From Coriobacteriia bacterium (GTDB lineage Bacteria > Actinomycetota > Coriobacteriia > WRKU01 > WQUG01), in NCBI GenBank assembly GCA_009779855.1, contig WRBC01000003.1:1-64000 (forward strand): DNA of 64,000 nucleotides. The letters are read 5' to 3'. The notes under the pieces are model-generated. The model did no database searches. It had not been told where the DNA came from and worked only from the letters and a program-made list of their open reading frames with translations. The position numbers and the translations under genes were made by a program. This document shows, piece after piece, positions 24,747-35,354 of the stretch; position 1 is the stretch's first letter; the number at the start of each line of letters is the position of its first letter.

Positions 24747-26878
24747 TGTCGAAGTACGTGTTGACCTTTGATACCTCCAGTAATGACATTGTTATTAATC
24801 TAGCTGCTTTTGCCTACGATGAGCAGAGGTTGCTTAGTGTTATAGCCAAAACTCACCCAGCCCCGCGAGCAGCAAATACGCAATTACTTACCCATATTGA
24901 TGCAGCTCTGAACCAGGCAGGAGTCAATCGAAGTGAGCTTGCCGCTGTGGCTGTTGGGGTGACGTTGGGATCTTACACGGGAGTGCGCATTGGGGTTGCT
25001 ACGGCCAAAGGAATAACGCAGGCTTTGGGTATTCCGCTTTACGGACTTGCGATTGATGAAGAGCAATTAAGTCCAGACCATCTGCTGGACTGCTTCGATC
25101 AGACCTACTTTACCCAGACGGGAGACCCAGGCACGGTGCTGCCGCAGTACACACAGCTGTCCTATGCTGAAGAGGCAGAGAAAAAACAGCATCCAGCTCG
25201 CTATAGTAGTAGTGACGCGAGTGGCCACGGTGACAATGGTGGTGATAGTAGGGGTAATGACGGTGCTGATATCAGCGTTGACAGTGCGACTTCAGCTGCT
25301 GCACCCGCCGCCGCATTGTCTGCAGTGTCCTTGCGAGCTTTGACCCCGTATGATTTGGATGCCCTTCATACCTTTTCTGATGAAGTTGCCTACTTTAATT
25401 GGTCAAGACAGCAATATGCTGATGAGCTGCAAAGCACGAAGACCTTATGGCTGGGTGCCTTTTTGCCGGCAGCAGATGGACACCAGCAATTGGTGGGTTA
25501 TATTGGCACAAACGTAGCAGTGACGGAAGCAGAGATGCTACAGGTATCTGTCCGTCTTGAGTATCGCAAGCAGGGTATTGCTGCAAGGATGTTCGACTTA
25601 CTATTCGAGCACCTGCAGGAACAACGCGCAAGCAGTCTTACTCTTGAGGTGCGACAGAGTAATAGTTCAGCACAGAATCTTTACAAGAAATTAGGCTTTG
25701 AGCAGGTAGCAAGCCGGTCAGATTATTACAGCAATCCCTTAGAAGATGCTGTTATTTTGCAAAAGGCACTGACTAATTTCTGGCAGTCGTCAGAAAACCA
25801 GGCATGTGTAGAGGGTCAAGTTTCGAGGCTACTGGGCATCGAGACGTCGTGCGATGAAACGGCAGTTGCCGTAATGGAGGGGACTGCTCTTCTCAGTAAT
25901 GTTGTGGCTTCACAGGTGGTATTTCATGCGCGTTTTGGCGGAGTCGTTCCAGAAATTGCAAGCCGCAAGCACAGCGAGGCTATTGTTGCTGCAGTTGACC
26001 AGGCAATGGTGGATGCAAAGCTTCCTTTTTCTGCGCTTACGGGGATTGCTGCAACCGACAGACCAGGGCTTATTGGCGCCCTTGTTGTGGGGCAGGCTTA
26101 TGCAAAGGGTCTTGCATGGGTACTTCAGGTGCCTCTTTATGGTATCAATCATTTAGAGGGTCACCTGTACGCTTGCGCTATTGAAGATGAAAGCGATGGT
26201 GGCTTGACTGATTTGCCCAGTCCCTACGTTGCACTGATTGTTTCGGGTGGACACACGGCACTGATCCATTCCCCGCGCCCTCATACTTACCGAACCCTGG
26301 GCGAGACCTTAGACGACGCTGCGGGTGAAGCTTTTGACAAGGTCGCAAAAGTGTTGGGTCTGGGTTATCCGGGCGGCCCTATTTTGTCAAAACTTGCTGA
26401 CAAGGGTAATCCTCATGCAATTGATTTTCCGCGTGCGCTAATGCACAGCAAGGATTATTCATTTTCGCTATCTGGGCTTAAGACGGCAGTTATTACTTAC
26501 ATTAGGCAGGCAGAAGAGGCAGGGGATACCCTTAATATTCCCGATGTCGCTGCATCCTTTCAGCAGGCGGTGGTAGACGTGCAGGTAGCGAAGGCTGTTC
26601 GTGCTGTCCGCGAAGCAGACATTAAGCATTTCATAATGGCAGGAGGCGTTGCTGCCAATAAGGTGCTGCGCGAAGCGCTTACAGAAGCCCTGTCAAAAGA
26701 GGGAGTAGAAGTCCATATCCCACCATTAAAATACTGCGGGGACAATGCGGCTATGATTGTGCGTACAGCAGTAGCACGCTTGCAGGCGAATGAGCAGGCC
26801 TCAAGGGCAGCAGGGGACTTCAGCAACACATACTTGCGCCTAGACGCAGACTGCAATTCATCTGGCCCTCTTGATTAG
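24746..26878 (+). CDS. TsaB-RimI-TsaD three-domain fusion (t6A synthesis and ribosomal protein acetylation)
   Basis: A single 710-residue protein. Residues ~1-130 are TsaB (VLTFDTSSNDIVI, GVTLGSYTGVRIGVATAKG), shorter than the usual ~220. A low-complexity Ser/Asp/Ala linker spans ~150-190. Residues ~195-340 are a GNAT domain of RimI type (LRALTPYDLDALHTF, LQVSVRLEYRKQGIAARMFD, NLYKKLGFEQVA). Residues ~355-700 are a complete TsaD (LLGIETSCDETAVAV, NHLEGHLYA, IVSGGHTAL, MAGGVAANKVLREAL, YCGDNAAMI). With TsaE it makes t6A37 in ANN-decoding tRNAs. The fusion order agrees with what I recall of Coriobacteria. Confidence 0.9.
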   Translation: MSKYVLTFDTSSNDIVINLAAFAYDEQRLLSVIAKTHPAPRAANTQLLTHIDAALNQAGVNRSELAAVAVGVTLGSYTGVRIGVATAKGITQALGIPLYGLAIDEEQLSPDHLLDCFDQTYFTQTGDPGTVLPQYTQLSYAEEAEKKQHPARYSSSDASGHGDNGGDSRGNDGADISVDSATSAAAPAAALSAVSLRALTPYDLDALHTFSDEVAYFNWSRQQYADELQSTKTLWLGAFLPAADGHQQLVGYIGTNVAVTEAEMLQVSVRLEYRKQGIAARMFDLLFEHLQEQRASSLTLEVRQSNSSAQNLYKKLGFEQVASRSDYYSNPLEDAVILQKALTNFWQSSENQACVEGQVSRLLGIETSCDETAVAVMEGTALLSNVVASQVVFHARFGGVVPEIASRKHSEAIVAAVDQAMVDAKLPFSALTGIAATDRPGLIGALVVGQAYAKGLAWVLQVPLYGINHLEGHLYACAIEDESDGGLTDLPSPYVALIVSGGHTALIHSPRPHTYRTLGETLDDAAGEAFDKVAKVLGLGYPGGPILSKLADKGNPHAIDFPRALMHSKDYSFSLSGLKTAVITYIRQAEEAGDTLNIPDVAASFQQAVVDVQVAKAVRAVREADIKHFIMAGGVAANKVLREALTEALSKEGVEVHIPPLKYCGDNAAMIVRTAVARLQANEQASRAAGDFSNTYLRLDADCNSSGPLD

Positions 26879-27909
26879 TGCAGAGAGTCTTCTAGCGCTA
26901 ATCTCTCACGTTCGATTTCTTTTTGGAGTTCTTCTTCTGTGGGTAGATAGAGTTTGTATTTTGTTGTGAGTAAAGTGCTTTTTTCAGAAAGTATCGAGTA
27001 GTGGGCTATATTCTCATCCCTGTTAGAAGAAAGAGCAATTCCAATGGTGGGATTATCATTTTCTTGTTTCACGAGGTCATCATAAATGCGGCGATAAAAA
27101 TCAATCTGTCCTATATCTTGATGGGTCAGGCTGCCCGTTTTTAGATCGATTAAAACAAAGCACTTTAAGATGAAGTTGTAGAGCACTAGATCAATATAAT
27201 AATGCTTGCCCCCAGAACTTATGCGCTTTTGTCTTGCCGCAAAGGCAAAGCCCTTGCCTAGTTCGAGCATAAATTCTTGTAGTTTATTGATGAGTGCTTG
27301 CTCAAGTTCGCTTTCTCGATAATTACTGCTGTCCTTTAGATCGAGAAAGTCCAGCACTAATGGATCTTTAAGAATGAGACTAGGTTCACTCTTTGGTTCA
27401 ACCTCATGTATTTCTTTGCGCACGCTAGCTTTTCCCTTTTCTGAAGAGGCACATAGGCGCTCATAATAATGAGATCCAATTTGTCGCTCAAGCTGTCGAG
27501 TGGACCAGTCGTTTGATGCACATTCCTCCAGATAGAATTTGCGACGCTTTGCGCTATCAATGCGAATAAGTAGGCAATAGTGTGACCAACTCAATTGTGG
27601 CGACACTGTCGCCACAATTGGAAAAGCAAGATAGAACTTGCGCATTCTGTGTAGGCTGCTGACCGTAAAGCCCTTGCCAAATTCGTCCGTAAGTTTCTTG
27701 GATAGGTACTTTACCAGCCCTTTGCCATATTCTGCACGTTCGGTCTTGCCTTGCGCTTCGTAAATTTGTCTGCCAATTTCCCAGTAGGCTTCCACCATGG
27801 CAGAATTAACGGTAGAGCACACCTTCTGGCGCGCAACGGTAAGTGTTTCACGAACCGACTGATGGACACTTTCTGTTAGTGCAATTTCTTTTTGGCTAGA
27901 TTTGGACAT
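26875..27909 (-). CDS. PDDEXK nuclease-fold protein, DUF1016/YhcG family
   Basis: A 344-residue protein with the DUF1016 N-terminal domain (MVEAYWEIGRQIYEAQ, YGKGLVKYLSKKLTDEFGKG, PQLSWSHYCLLIRI) and the PDDEXK-like C-terminal nuclease part (DLVLYNFILKCFVLIDLKTG, IGIALSSNRDE). Family members occur near restriction-modification and defence genes, but none are adjacent here. It is convergent with, and overlaps by 4 bp, the tsaD fusion. Confidence 0.85.
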   Translation of the reverse strand: MSKSSQKEIALTESVHQSVRETLTVARQKVCSTVNSAMVEAYWEIGRQIYEAQGKTERAEYGKGLVKYLSKKLTDEFGKGFTVSSLHRMRKFYLAFPIVATVSPQLSWSHYCLLIRIDSAKRRKFYLEECASNDWSTRQLERQIGSHYYERLCASSEKGKASVRKEIHEVEPKSEPSLILKDPLVLDFLDLKDSSNYRESELEQALINKLQEFMLELGKGFAFAARQKRISSGGKHYYIDLVLYNFILKCFVLIDLKTGSLTHQDIGQIDFYRRIYDDLVKQENDNPTIGIALSSNRDENIAHYSILSEKSTLLTTKYKLYLPTEEELQKEIERERLALEDSLH

Positions 27910-28040
27910 AGTTCACTCCATTTCTGGCGCGAAACTGTGAGAGTTCGAACAATTGTATACCTCTGACTAGTTCAATACAAGTGACGTGAATAGGCTTGCG
28001 TTGGGTTTGCAGACTTTAAGAAATATGCCATGATTAATGC

Positions 28041-28691
28041 ATGTCTAGAGAGCCCTATAGTATTGCAGAAAGTTCACTCGTATTCTTTGCGCGTGGCAAG
28101 GAAGCACAGTATTTGCGCGAAGTTGATGATGAACTAGGTGCGCTTATTGACCAGTATGAAGTGGCCAGCATTGATACCGATGGTGATGGATTTAGGGCAT
28201 TGGCACGCGCGATTATTGATCAGCAGATTTCGATACATGCTGCTCGCAGTATTTGGTTGCGGCTTGAAAGATTCTGTGATGGAGTAATAAGTCCAGAAAC
28301 AATTCTTGCAACAGACAACGAAGACCTACGAGCCTGCGGACTGTCGCGCACGAAGGCAGCTGCGATACAAGATTTGGCCCAGCATGTGGTTGGCGGACAC
28401 ATTGACTTCGGCGAGCTGGAAAGTCTGGACGATGAGGCGGTTATTGAAGTGCTGACTCGGGTACGTGGGATAGGTAGATGGACGGCGCAAATGTATCTAA
28501 TCTTTTCACTAAGTCGACCAGATGTTTTCGCTATAACAGACGGAGGCTTGCGACGTGCTGTAGAAAAGCTAAAAGGTTTAGAGCCGGGCGCACCCCCAGA
28601 ACTTATAGAAGCACTTGCAGAGGAATGGGCCCCTTACCGTACGGCCGCAACAGTTTTTTTGTGGACGGCTTTGCACGCCCAGCCTGACTAG
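28041..28691 (+). CDS. DNA-3-methyladenine glycosylase II-like (HhH-GPD)
   Basis: Base-excision repair glycosylase of the AlkA group. The helix-hairpin-helix and catalytic region VLTRVRGIGRWTAQMYLIFS then FAITDGGLRRAV places the catalytic Asp in ITD. ALARAIIDQQISIHAARSIW is also typical. At 216 residues it lacks the AlkA N-terminal domain, as many bacterial members do. Confidence 0.88.
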   Translation: MSREPYSIAESSLVFFARGKEAQYLREVDDELGALIDQYEVASIDTDGDGFRALARAIIDQQISIHAARSIWLRLERFCDGVISPETILATDNEDLRACGLSRTKAAAIQDLAQHVVGGHIDFGELESLDDEAVIEVLTRVRGIGRWTAQMYLIFSLSRPDVFAITDGGLRRAVEKLKGLEPGAPPELIEALAEEWAPYRTAATVFLWTALHAQPD

Positions 28692-28752
28692 GGCTACTCA
28701 ATTTGAGTCGACACATTCATATCTAACACGTTTTGATGTTTTGGAGCAGTCA

Positions 28753-29409
28753 ATGACTAACAAAGAAGCAAGTAGAACGCAGAAGGCGCCTTCTAAAAAG
28801 GTGGCCGAAGTAGAAAACTTAGAAAGACGACCACAGAGAAAATGGTTGACGCTGTCGATTGTCGTGTTCGTGCTTTTTGCCTTATGTGTTGCTGTTCTTT
28901 TTATTGCACTGCCAGATTCAGAAGAGATGGCCCAACGAAGAGTCGCGGAGGCTGAAGCTGACCTAAGAGGAGCAGGAGAGCAGTACGAGAGCGCCAGAAC
29001 AAGGCTTGCGGAGTCAAATGAAGCCTCGGAAGAAGCCAGAGAGCGACTTATGCAAGCTAATGAAGACCTTGCTGAATCGAATGAAGCTGTGGAAGAAGCT
29101 AAGGAAAGGCTTGAGAATGCTGTATCCAATTCCGATGTAGTGCGCACTTTAGAGATAATCGAGAATCGTTTGGGTGAATCTGTTCGTGATTTGGATCTTG
29201 ATGTGTACCGAGAAACAAGCTTTCTTATCTTCTTTCTTGACGAAAGCACGGGAAGATATGTAAGTGTACTACAAGAAGGACAGACCCAGGTATTTTCTGA
29301 GGATATTTCAGTGGATGAAAAAGATTTGGATGAGTGGGTTGTTGCCGGGATTAAAGGGCCTGGGGAATTAGAGAGAACTGTTGAGGTTTTTATTAAGAGG
29401 GCGAGATAA
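28753..29409 (+). CDS. membrane-anchored coiled-coil protein, unknown function
   Basis: A 218-residue protein with a basic cytoplasmic start, one transmembrane helix (WLTLSIVVFVLFALCVAVLF, ~residues 30-52), a heptad-rich Ala/Glu coiled coil (~60-120) with the near-repeats LAESNEASEEARERL and LAESNEAVEEAKERL, and a small C-terminal globular domain. ATG 28753 is chosen for the GGAG site 6 bp upstream. No family is recognised. Confidence 0.65.
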   Translation: MTNKEASRTQKAPSKKVAEVENLERRPQRKWLTLSIVVFVLFALCVAVLFIALPDSEEMAQRRVAEAEADLRGAGEQYESARTRLAESNEASEEARERLMQANEDLAESNEAVEEAKERLENAVSNSDVVRTLEIIENRLGESVRDLDLDVYRETSFLIFFLDESTGRYVSVLQEGQTQVFSEDISVDEKDLDEWVVAGIKGPGELERTVEVFIKRAR

Positions 29410-29548
29410 GCTAAGTAGCAAGGGGGTAGTAGGCTCTTTTCTTCAACTTGATGTAGCGCAACCTTGAAAGTAGAAATAACCCCAAACAAATCTTAGTCTG
29501 GCGCGCTTAGATATTCCTAATTCTTATATTAAAAAATGGTAACGAAGC

Positions 29549-29577
29549 TTGTCAGATGGCGAGTGCTTGCTTACAAT
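29549..29577 (+). promoter_or_regulatory. groESL promoter
   Basis: TTGTCA (29549-29554)-N17-TACAAT (29572-29577), with the CIRCE operator starting 12 bp downstream. Confidence 0.8.
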
Positions 29578-29588
29578 AACAAGGGTTG

Positions 29589-29615
29589 TTAGCACTCTGC
29601 ACATGAGAGTGCTAA
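29589..29615 (+). promoter_or_regulatory. CIRCE operator (HrcA binding site)
   Basis: Perfect TTAGCACTC-N9-GAGTGCTAA, identical to the CIRCE consensus, at the transcription start of groESL. It implies an HrcA repressor elsewhere in the genome. Confidence 0.97.
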
Positions 29616-29685
29616 TCTAACGGTAACCACACCCAGAAAGGGTGTTCGTTTTGAAATGTCCGCAACACAACAAAGGAGGATTGCA

Positions 29686-31628
<1,943 letters not shown>

Positions 31629-31666
31629 TTAGTCTGCCTAGACTGTCTGTTAGCTTAGAGTTTAAT

Positions 31667-31740
31667 AAAAGTGCCCACTTTAGGTGGGCACTTTTGCTAT
31701 TTTTAATAAAAGTGCACACCTAAAGTGGGCACTTTTATTA
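31667..31740. terminator. two related inverted repeats after groEL
   Basis: Hairpin 1 is AAAAGTGCCCAC (31667-31678)/GTGGGCACTTTT (31684-31695). Hairpin 2 is TAATAAAAGTGC (31704-31715)/GCACTTTTATTA (31729-31740). The arms of one hairpin can also pair with the other. It probably terminates groESL, and may work in both directions. Confidence 0.75.
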
Positions 31741-31789
31741 TACTGGTAGGTGTATAAATATCTTGCATCTGAAGGGTTGTGATAGCGCC

Positions 31790-32578
31790 ATGATAAAACG
31801 CCCACACTATCTTAATTGGTTGCATCGGTGGAAGAACAAAGATGTTATCAAGGTTATTACTGGCATGCGCCGCTCGGGCAAGTCTACCATCATGCAGCTT
31901 TTTCAAGAAGATCTTATGCAGTCGGGTGTACCTAGTCAGAATATAATTTCAATCAATTTTGAAAGTCTTGAGGAGAGTTATCCACTAACGGCACAGGAGC
32001 TCTATAACTATGTGGTTGCGAGACTTGCTCCAGATGGAGTGACGTATGTATTCTTGGATGAAATCCAGCAAGTGAAAGAATTCGAAAAAGCTGCTAGTGG
32101 GCTCTTTGTTCGCGATGATATAGATTTGTACTTAACCGGTTCAAATGCGCACTTTTTATCAAGCGAAATAGCGACTGATAACGAAGACTATGTGTTTGAC
32201 ACTACTGTTTACACCATTACTGATACCGTAAGAAACGAGGACGGTCAGTTAGTTGTGGACCGTGTTGTGACAAATGATGACAACAGGCAAGTGACCTCAA
32301 TGACCTTCATTAACTTTTTTGTTGGGGATGATGTTGAGGTACAGCAGGTAGTGCCAGGAACACCAGGGACTACTGCCCCAGGTGGCGGTGGCAGCAGCGG
32401 AACAGCGTCTTCCCAGCCCGTTCCTGGACCTAAAACAGGGGACTATGCTGATCCTTTAGCCATGGTACTGGGTATGGCAATCAGTGCCCTAGTTGTATTT
32501 TTCACACTTGTTCTTATACTTATGGACAGAAGAAGCGAGAAGGAACATGGACAGACTGCTGTTTCTGTAGCTACCTAG
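31790..32578 (+). CDS. chimeric ORF: N-terminal DUF4143-type ATPase joined to a surface-protein C-terminus
   Basis: Residues 1-128 are the start of a DUF4143-family AAA ATPase: YLNWLHRWKNKDVIKVITGM, Walker A GMRRSGKSTIM, Walker B VTYVFLDEIQQ, sensor-like DLYLTGSNAHFLSSEIAT. The sequence then changes abruptly (near 32172) into the end of an isopeptide-pilin-like surface protein: FDTTVYTITDTV, a Pro/Gly/Ser linker, PGPKTGDYADP, a hydrophobic helix and MDRRSEKEHG. The two halves have incompatible locations, since a P-loop ATPase is cytoplasmic. This points to a deletion/recombination joint or an assembly join rather than a working protein. The start ATG is 31790. Confidence 0.75.
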   Translation: MIKRPHYLNWLHRWKNKDVIKVITGMRRSGKSTIMQLFQEDLMQSGVPSQNIISINFESLEESYPLTAQELYNYVVARLAPDGVTYVFLDEIQQVKEFEKAASGLFVRDDIDLYLTGSNAHFLSSEIATDNEDYVFDTTVYTITDTVRNEDGQLVVDRVVTNDDNRQVTSMTFINFFVGDDVEVQQVVPGTPGTTAPGGGGSSGTASSQPVPGPKTGDYADPLAMVLGMAISALVVFFTLVLILMDRRSEKEHGQTAVSVAT

Positions 32579-32585
32579 TCTTGTT

Positions 32586-32826
32586 GGTAGTTCTGGTGGT
32601 CAGATGATCACTACTACCCTTGATGGCCTATGAAGGTCGTAGTAAAGCTCACTTTGCTGCCTTTCTCTCTTAGGCAGCTTTTGAGACTTAAGGCACAGCC
32701 ATCTTTGGATGGTGTCTTAAGTTTGGAAGACTCATAAGCCCCGCCCAAGAACTGATCCTAGGGGAGAGAGTACTTCTTTTGCCTAGTCACCGCAGGAATT
32801 CCTTTCTCCTGCGGTGACATTTTTTA
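32586..32826 (+). ncRNA. second structured region after a surface-protein gene, with terminator
   Basis: Successive hairpins: GGTAG..CTACC (32586-32619), CTGCC/GGCAG near 32660-32690, and ACTTAAG..CTTAAGT with inner CCATC/GGATGG (~32687-32724). These are followed by ACTTCTTTTGCCT (32772-32784) and the terminator stem GTCACCGCAGGA/TCCTGCGGTGAC (32786-32797 with 32807-32818) plus ATTTTTT. The 13-mer and its position just before the terminator are shared with the element at 255-473. No ORF fits. Confidence 0.5.
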
Positions 32827-32895
32827 TGGACTTTGGTTTGCTGAGCACGTAAGCGCTTAGTAATAAGTTGTCGCTATTACAGGCAGTTATGATTC

Positions 32896-32924
32896 TTGAC
32901 AACTTTAGCGGAAGTTGTCATTAT
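32896..32924 (+). promoter_or_regulatory. promoter of candidate antitoxin RNA A, with inverted repeat
   Basis: TTGACA (32896-32901)-N17-CATTAT (32919-32924). The perfect inverted repeat TGACAACTT-N6-AAGTTGTCA (32897-32920) lies between and over the boxes. Confidence 0.6.
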
Positions 32925-32930
32925 TAATAC

Positions 32931-33017
32931 ATACATAGAGAGAGCCTATCGCTATTGGTGTGGCGGGGCTACCTCAGTTTGGTGCACCGTCCACTATGGT
33001 CGGTGCTTTGCTTTTTT
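32931..33017 (+). ncRNA. candidate antisense antitoxin RNA A
   Basis: A predicted ~87-nt RNA from the promoter at 32896 to a terminator (GCACCG..CGGTGC with inner CCA/TGG, 32984-33006, then TTTGCTTTTTT). It is convergent with, and overlaps the 3' end of, the small peptide gene on the other strand. It contains ACCTC (32971-32975), identical in + strand sequence to the site covering the peptide's Shine-Dalgarno (33117-33121), and so could pair with it. Confidence 0.5.
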
Positions 33018-33110
33018 GCTTGCTTTGAGTATAAGCAACACGATTCCCAGAGCAGTCTCCAGAATCTGAAGTGCCAGTAAGACTAGCATAAGAATTTGAA
33101 GAGCTTGCAT
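32994..33110 (-). CDS. 38-residue hydrophobic peptide, candidate type I toxin A
   Basis: The peptide starts MQALQILMLVLLALQI, has one transmembrane helix to about residue 28, and ends in a basic tail KASKKAKHRP. Its Shine-Dalgarno AAAGGAGGTGA is nearly perfect. The mRNA 5' region has a short stem GCCTA-TCGC-TAGGC (33154-33167 on the minus strand). An RNA convergent from 32931 overlaps its end. Size, charge pattern and antisense partner match type I toxins such as TxpA/Fst, but no sequence family is recognised. It is too short for routine gene calling. Confidence 0.55.
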   Translation of the reverse strand: MQALQILMLVLLALQILETALGIVLLILKASKKAKHRP

Positions 33111-33369
33111 GGAATCACCTCCTTTACTCAGGATAAAAGAGGCAGCAAAACCCGCCTAGCGATAGGCTTGTTAGTCATCATAAGTAACTCATTTATGCAG
33201 CGCAATTAAATAAACGACAATTGACAAAATTGTCAGTAAAAACCTGTGCTACTATCTTCATTCGTGCAAACAAGGCAGGTAAGTTTTATGCATCAGATTA
33301 GCGAAATGTATTACACTTGTGGTACAATCTAGATAGTGTTATCTCAAGACAATAATTAAGGAGACATTA

Positions 33370-33585
33370 ATGTCAACAGTAAACACTTCATTGCGACTTC
33401 AAGAAGATTTGTTTCATAAGGTAAAAGAAGAGGCGAAATTTAATGGCGTGTCCTTCAATTCCTTTGTTGCTAACTTACTTGCAAATAAAATCCAGGATGA
33501 AGAAGACTATCATGAAGCAATGATGGTTCTTAAGGAGAATAATCAGACTATTTCACGAGATGAAATGCTGAAAAGGTATGAATAG
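33370..33585 (+). CDS. RelB/ribbon-helix-helix-like antitoxin
   Basis: A 71-residue protein, NTSLRLQEDLFHKVKEEAKF and GVSFNSFVANLLANKI, giving a ribbon-helix-helix DNA-binding start and an acidic toxin-binding tail. It overlaps the RelE-like gene by 8 bp. An extended -10 (TGGTACAAT, 33320-33328) lies upstream, with ACACT/AGTGT half-sites around it, so self-repression is likely. Confidence 0.8.
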   Translation: MSTVNTSLRLQEDLFHKVKEEAKFNGVSFNSFVANLLANKIQDEEDYHEAMMVLKENNQTISRDEMLKRYE

Positions 33586-33853
33586 AAATTACACATGGTC
33601 GTTTGACAGGAAAGCGGAGAAGCAATTTGCAAAACTTGACGCACCTGTACAGAAGCGAATCTTGAAATGGCTAGAGGAACACATTGAAGAATGTGAAAAT
33701 CCAAGACATTTTGGAAAAGCCCTTGAAGGAGATTACAAAAGTCTCTGGCGCTACCGAATTGGAAAATACCGTTTAATCGCTGACATCCAAGACGGAGAAT
33801 TCAGAGTGTTTGTACTGAAAGTTGCCGCAAGGGGTAACGTCGATAAAGATTAG
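33578..33853 (+). CDS. RelE/ParE-type toxin
   Basis: A 91-residue RelE-fold protein: YTWSFDRKAEKQFAKLDAPV, KALEGDYKSLWRYRIGKYRL, then IQDGEFRVFVLKVAARGNV. RelE toxins cleave mRNA on the ribosome. The Arg/Lys/Tyr residues of the RYRIGKYR core are intact, so it looks functional. Directly followed (22 bp) by cysS. Confidence 0.85.
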   Translation: MNRNYTWSFDRKAEKQFAKLDAPVQKRILKWLEEHIEECENPRHFGKALEGDYKSLWRYRIGKYRLIADIQDGEFRVFVLKVAARGNVDKD

Positions 33854-33874
33854 TGCTGCGCTATAATCGATTGT

Positions 33875-35344
33875 ATGAAAATCTACAACACACTTACACG
33901 TCAAAAAGAGCTTTTTGAACCTAAGGTTGCAGGCAAGGTTAACATGTACGTCTGCGGCCCAACCGTCTATAACTACATCCACGTGGGCAACGCCCGTACC
34001 TTTCTTTCCTTCGATGTGATTCGTCGCTATTTAGAGTGGCGTGGCTACGATGTTAGCTTTATTCAAAACATTACTGATATTGATGACAAAATCATTGCGC
34101 GCGCAGCTGAAGAGGGGCGCAGTTTTGAAGAGGTTGCACAGTTCTACACGGATGCCTTCATCGCCGATATGCGCTCTGTTGGTGTTGAAGACCCTACGGT
34201 GCGCCCTAAGGCGACCGAAAGTATCCCGCAGATGATTGAGCTTATAGAAGACTTAATCAAGGGCGACAATGCTTACGCGACCGAAGAGGGCGATGTGTAT
34301 TTTGCCGTACGTTCATTCCCTGACTACGGCAAGCTGTCAGGACGTGACGTCGATGAACTTATGCATGGTACACGCAAAGAGGTTGACGACCAAAAGCGTG
34401 ATCCTTTAGATTTCGCCCTTTGGAAGGCGGCAAAGCCCGGTGAGCCCTTCTGGGATAGTCCCTGGGGCAAGGGAAGACCTGGTTGGCACATTGAGTGTTC
34501 TGCTATGAGTGACGCTGAACTAGGCATTCCTTTTGACATCCATGGCGGTGGGGTAGACCTAGTGTTTCCTCATCATGAAAATGAGATCGCGCAGACCGAA
34601 GCAGCCACAGGTAAAGAGATGGCACATTACTGGATGCATAGTGGCATGCTTCAGACCTCTGGTGAAAAAATGAGCAAGTCCCTGGGCAATTTTATGTTGC
34701 TGCATGACCTGCTGAAGGAGCATGAGCCTAATGTTGTTCGCCTGCTCATGCTGCAAACACATTACCGTAGCCCACTGGACTTCTCTGATGAGCGCCTAAA
34801 AGAGGCAACTACCAGCCTAGGACGCATCCAGACCCTGGTTGATCGTGCTGCTTTTGTGCTGAAGAAAACGAACGAGTTGAAGGCAAAGAAACGCAGACTG
34901 GACAGCCAGATGTTTCCCAGCGCTGCGTCTACAGAATTGCAGTCTATGTACCGGGAAGCTGTCGCTGCCTATCAAAGAGAGATGGACGACGACTTCAATA
35001 CAGCAGGCGCTGTAGGTCAACTGTTTGAACTGGTGCGTGGTATGAACACCTTTCTTGATGTAGCGGCAGCTACAGAAGATTCCGTACTTGATGAGGACGA
35101 ACTAGTTGCTCTGCAGGCTGCTTACGATAGCTTAATTGAGCTCTTTGGCGTACTGGGTGTTGTTTTAACCTCAAGCGCACAGGAAGCAGTTAATCCGCAG
35201 GCTGAGGCCTTGCTTGAAGAGCGCACAGAAGCCCGCGCGACAAAAGACTGGGCACGTGCTGACGAGATTCGAGATGAGCTGGCTGCTCTGGGTTATGAAA
35301 TCAAAGACACAGCTCAAGGCCCACAACTTGTGAAGAAAGCATAG
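33875..35344 (+). CDS. cysS: cysteinyl-tRNA synthetase
   Basis: Class I synthetase, 489 residues. HIGH-type motif [19 protein letters not shown], zinc ligands (C28, CSAMS, H/E in HHENE), and the KMSKSLGN motif are present. The C-terminal DALR-like region ([18 protein letters not shown]) is normal. Confidence 0.97.
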   Translation: MKIYNTLTRQKELFEPKVAGKVNMYVCGPTVYNYIHVGNARTFLSFDVIRRYLEWRGYDVSFIQNITDIDDKIIARAAEEGRSFEEVAQFYTDAFIADMRSVGVEDPTVRPKATESIPQMIELIEDLIKGDNAYATEEGDVYFAVRSFPDYGKLSGRDVDELMHGTRKEVDDQKRDPLDFALWKAAKPGEPFWDSPWGKGRPGWHIECSAMSDAELGIPFDIHGGGVDLVFPHHENEIAQTEAATGKEMAHYWMHSGMLQTSGEKMSKSLGNFMLLHDLLKEHEPNVVRLLMLQTHYRSPLDFSDERLKEATTSLGRIQTLVDRAAFVLKKTNELKAKKRRLDSQMFPSAASTELQSMYREAVAAYQREMDDDFNTAGAVGQLFELVRGMNTFLDVAAATEDSVLDEDELVALQAAYDSLIELFGVLGVVLTSSAQEAVNPQAEALLEERTEARATKDWARADEIRDELAALGYEIKDTAQGPQLVKKA

Positions 35345-35354
35345 GACAAGCATC

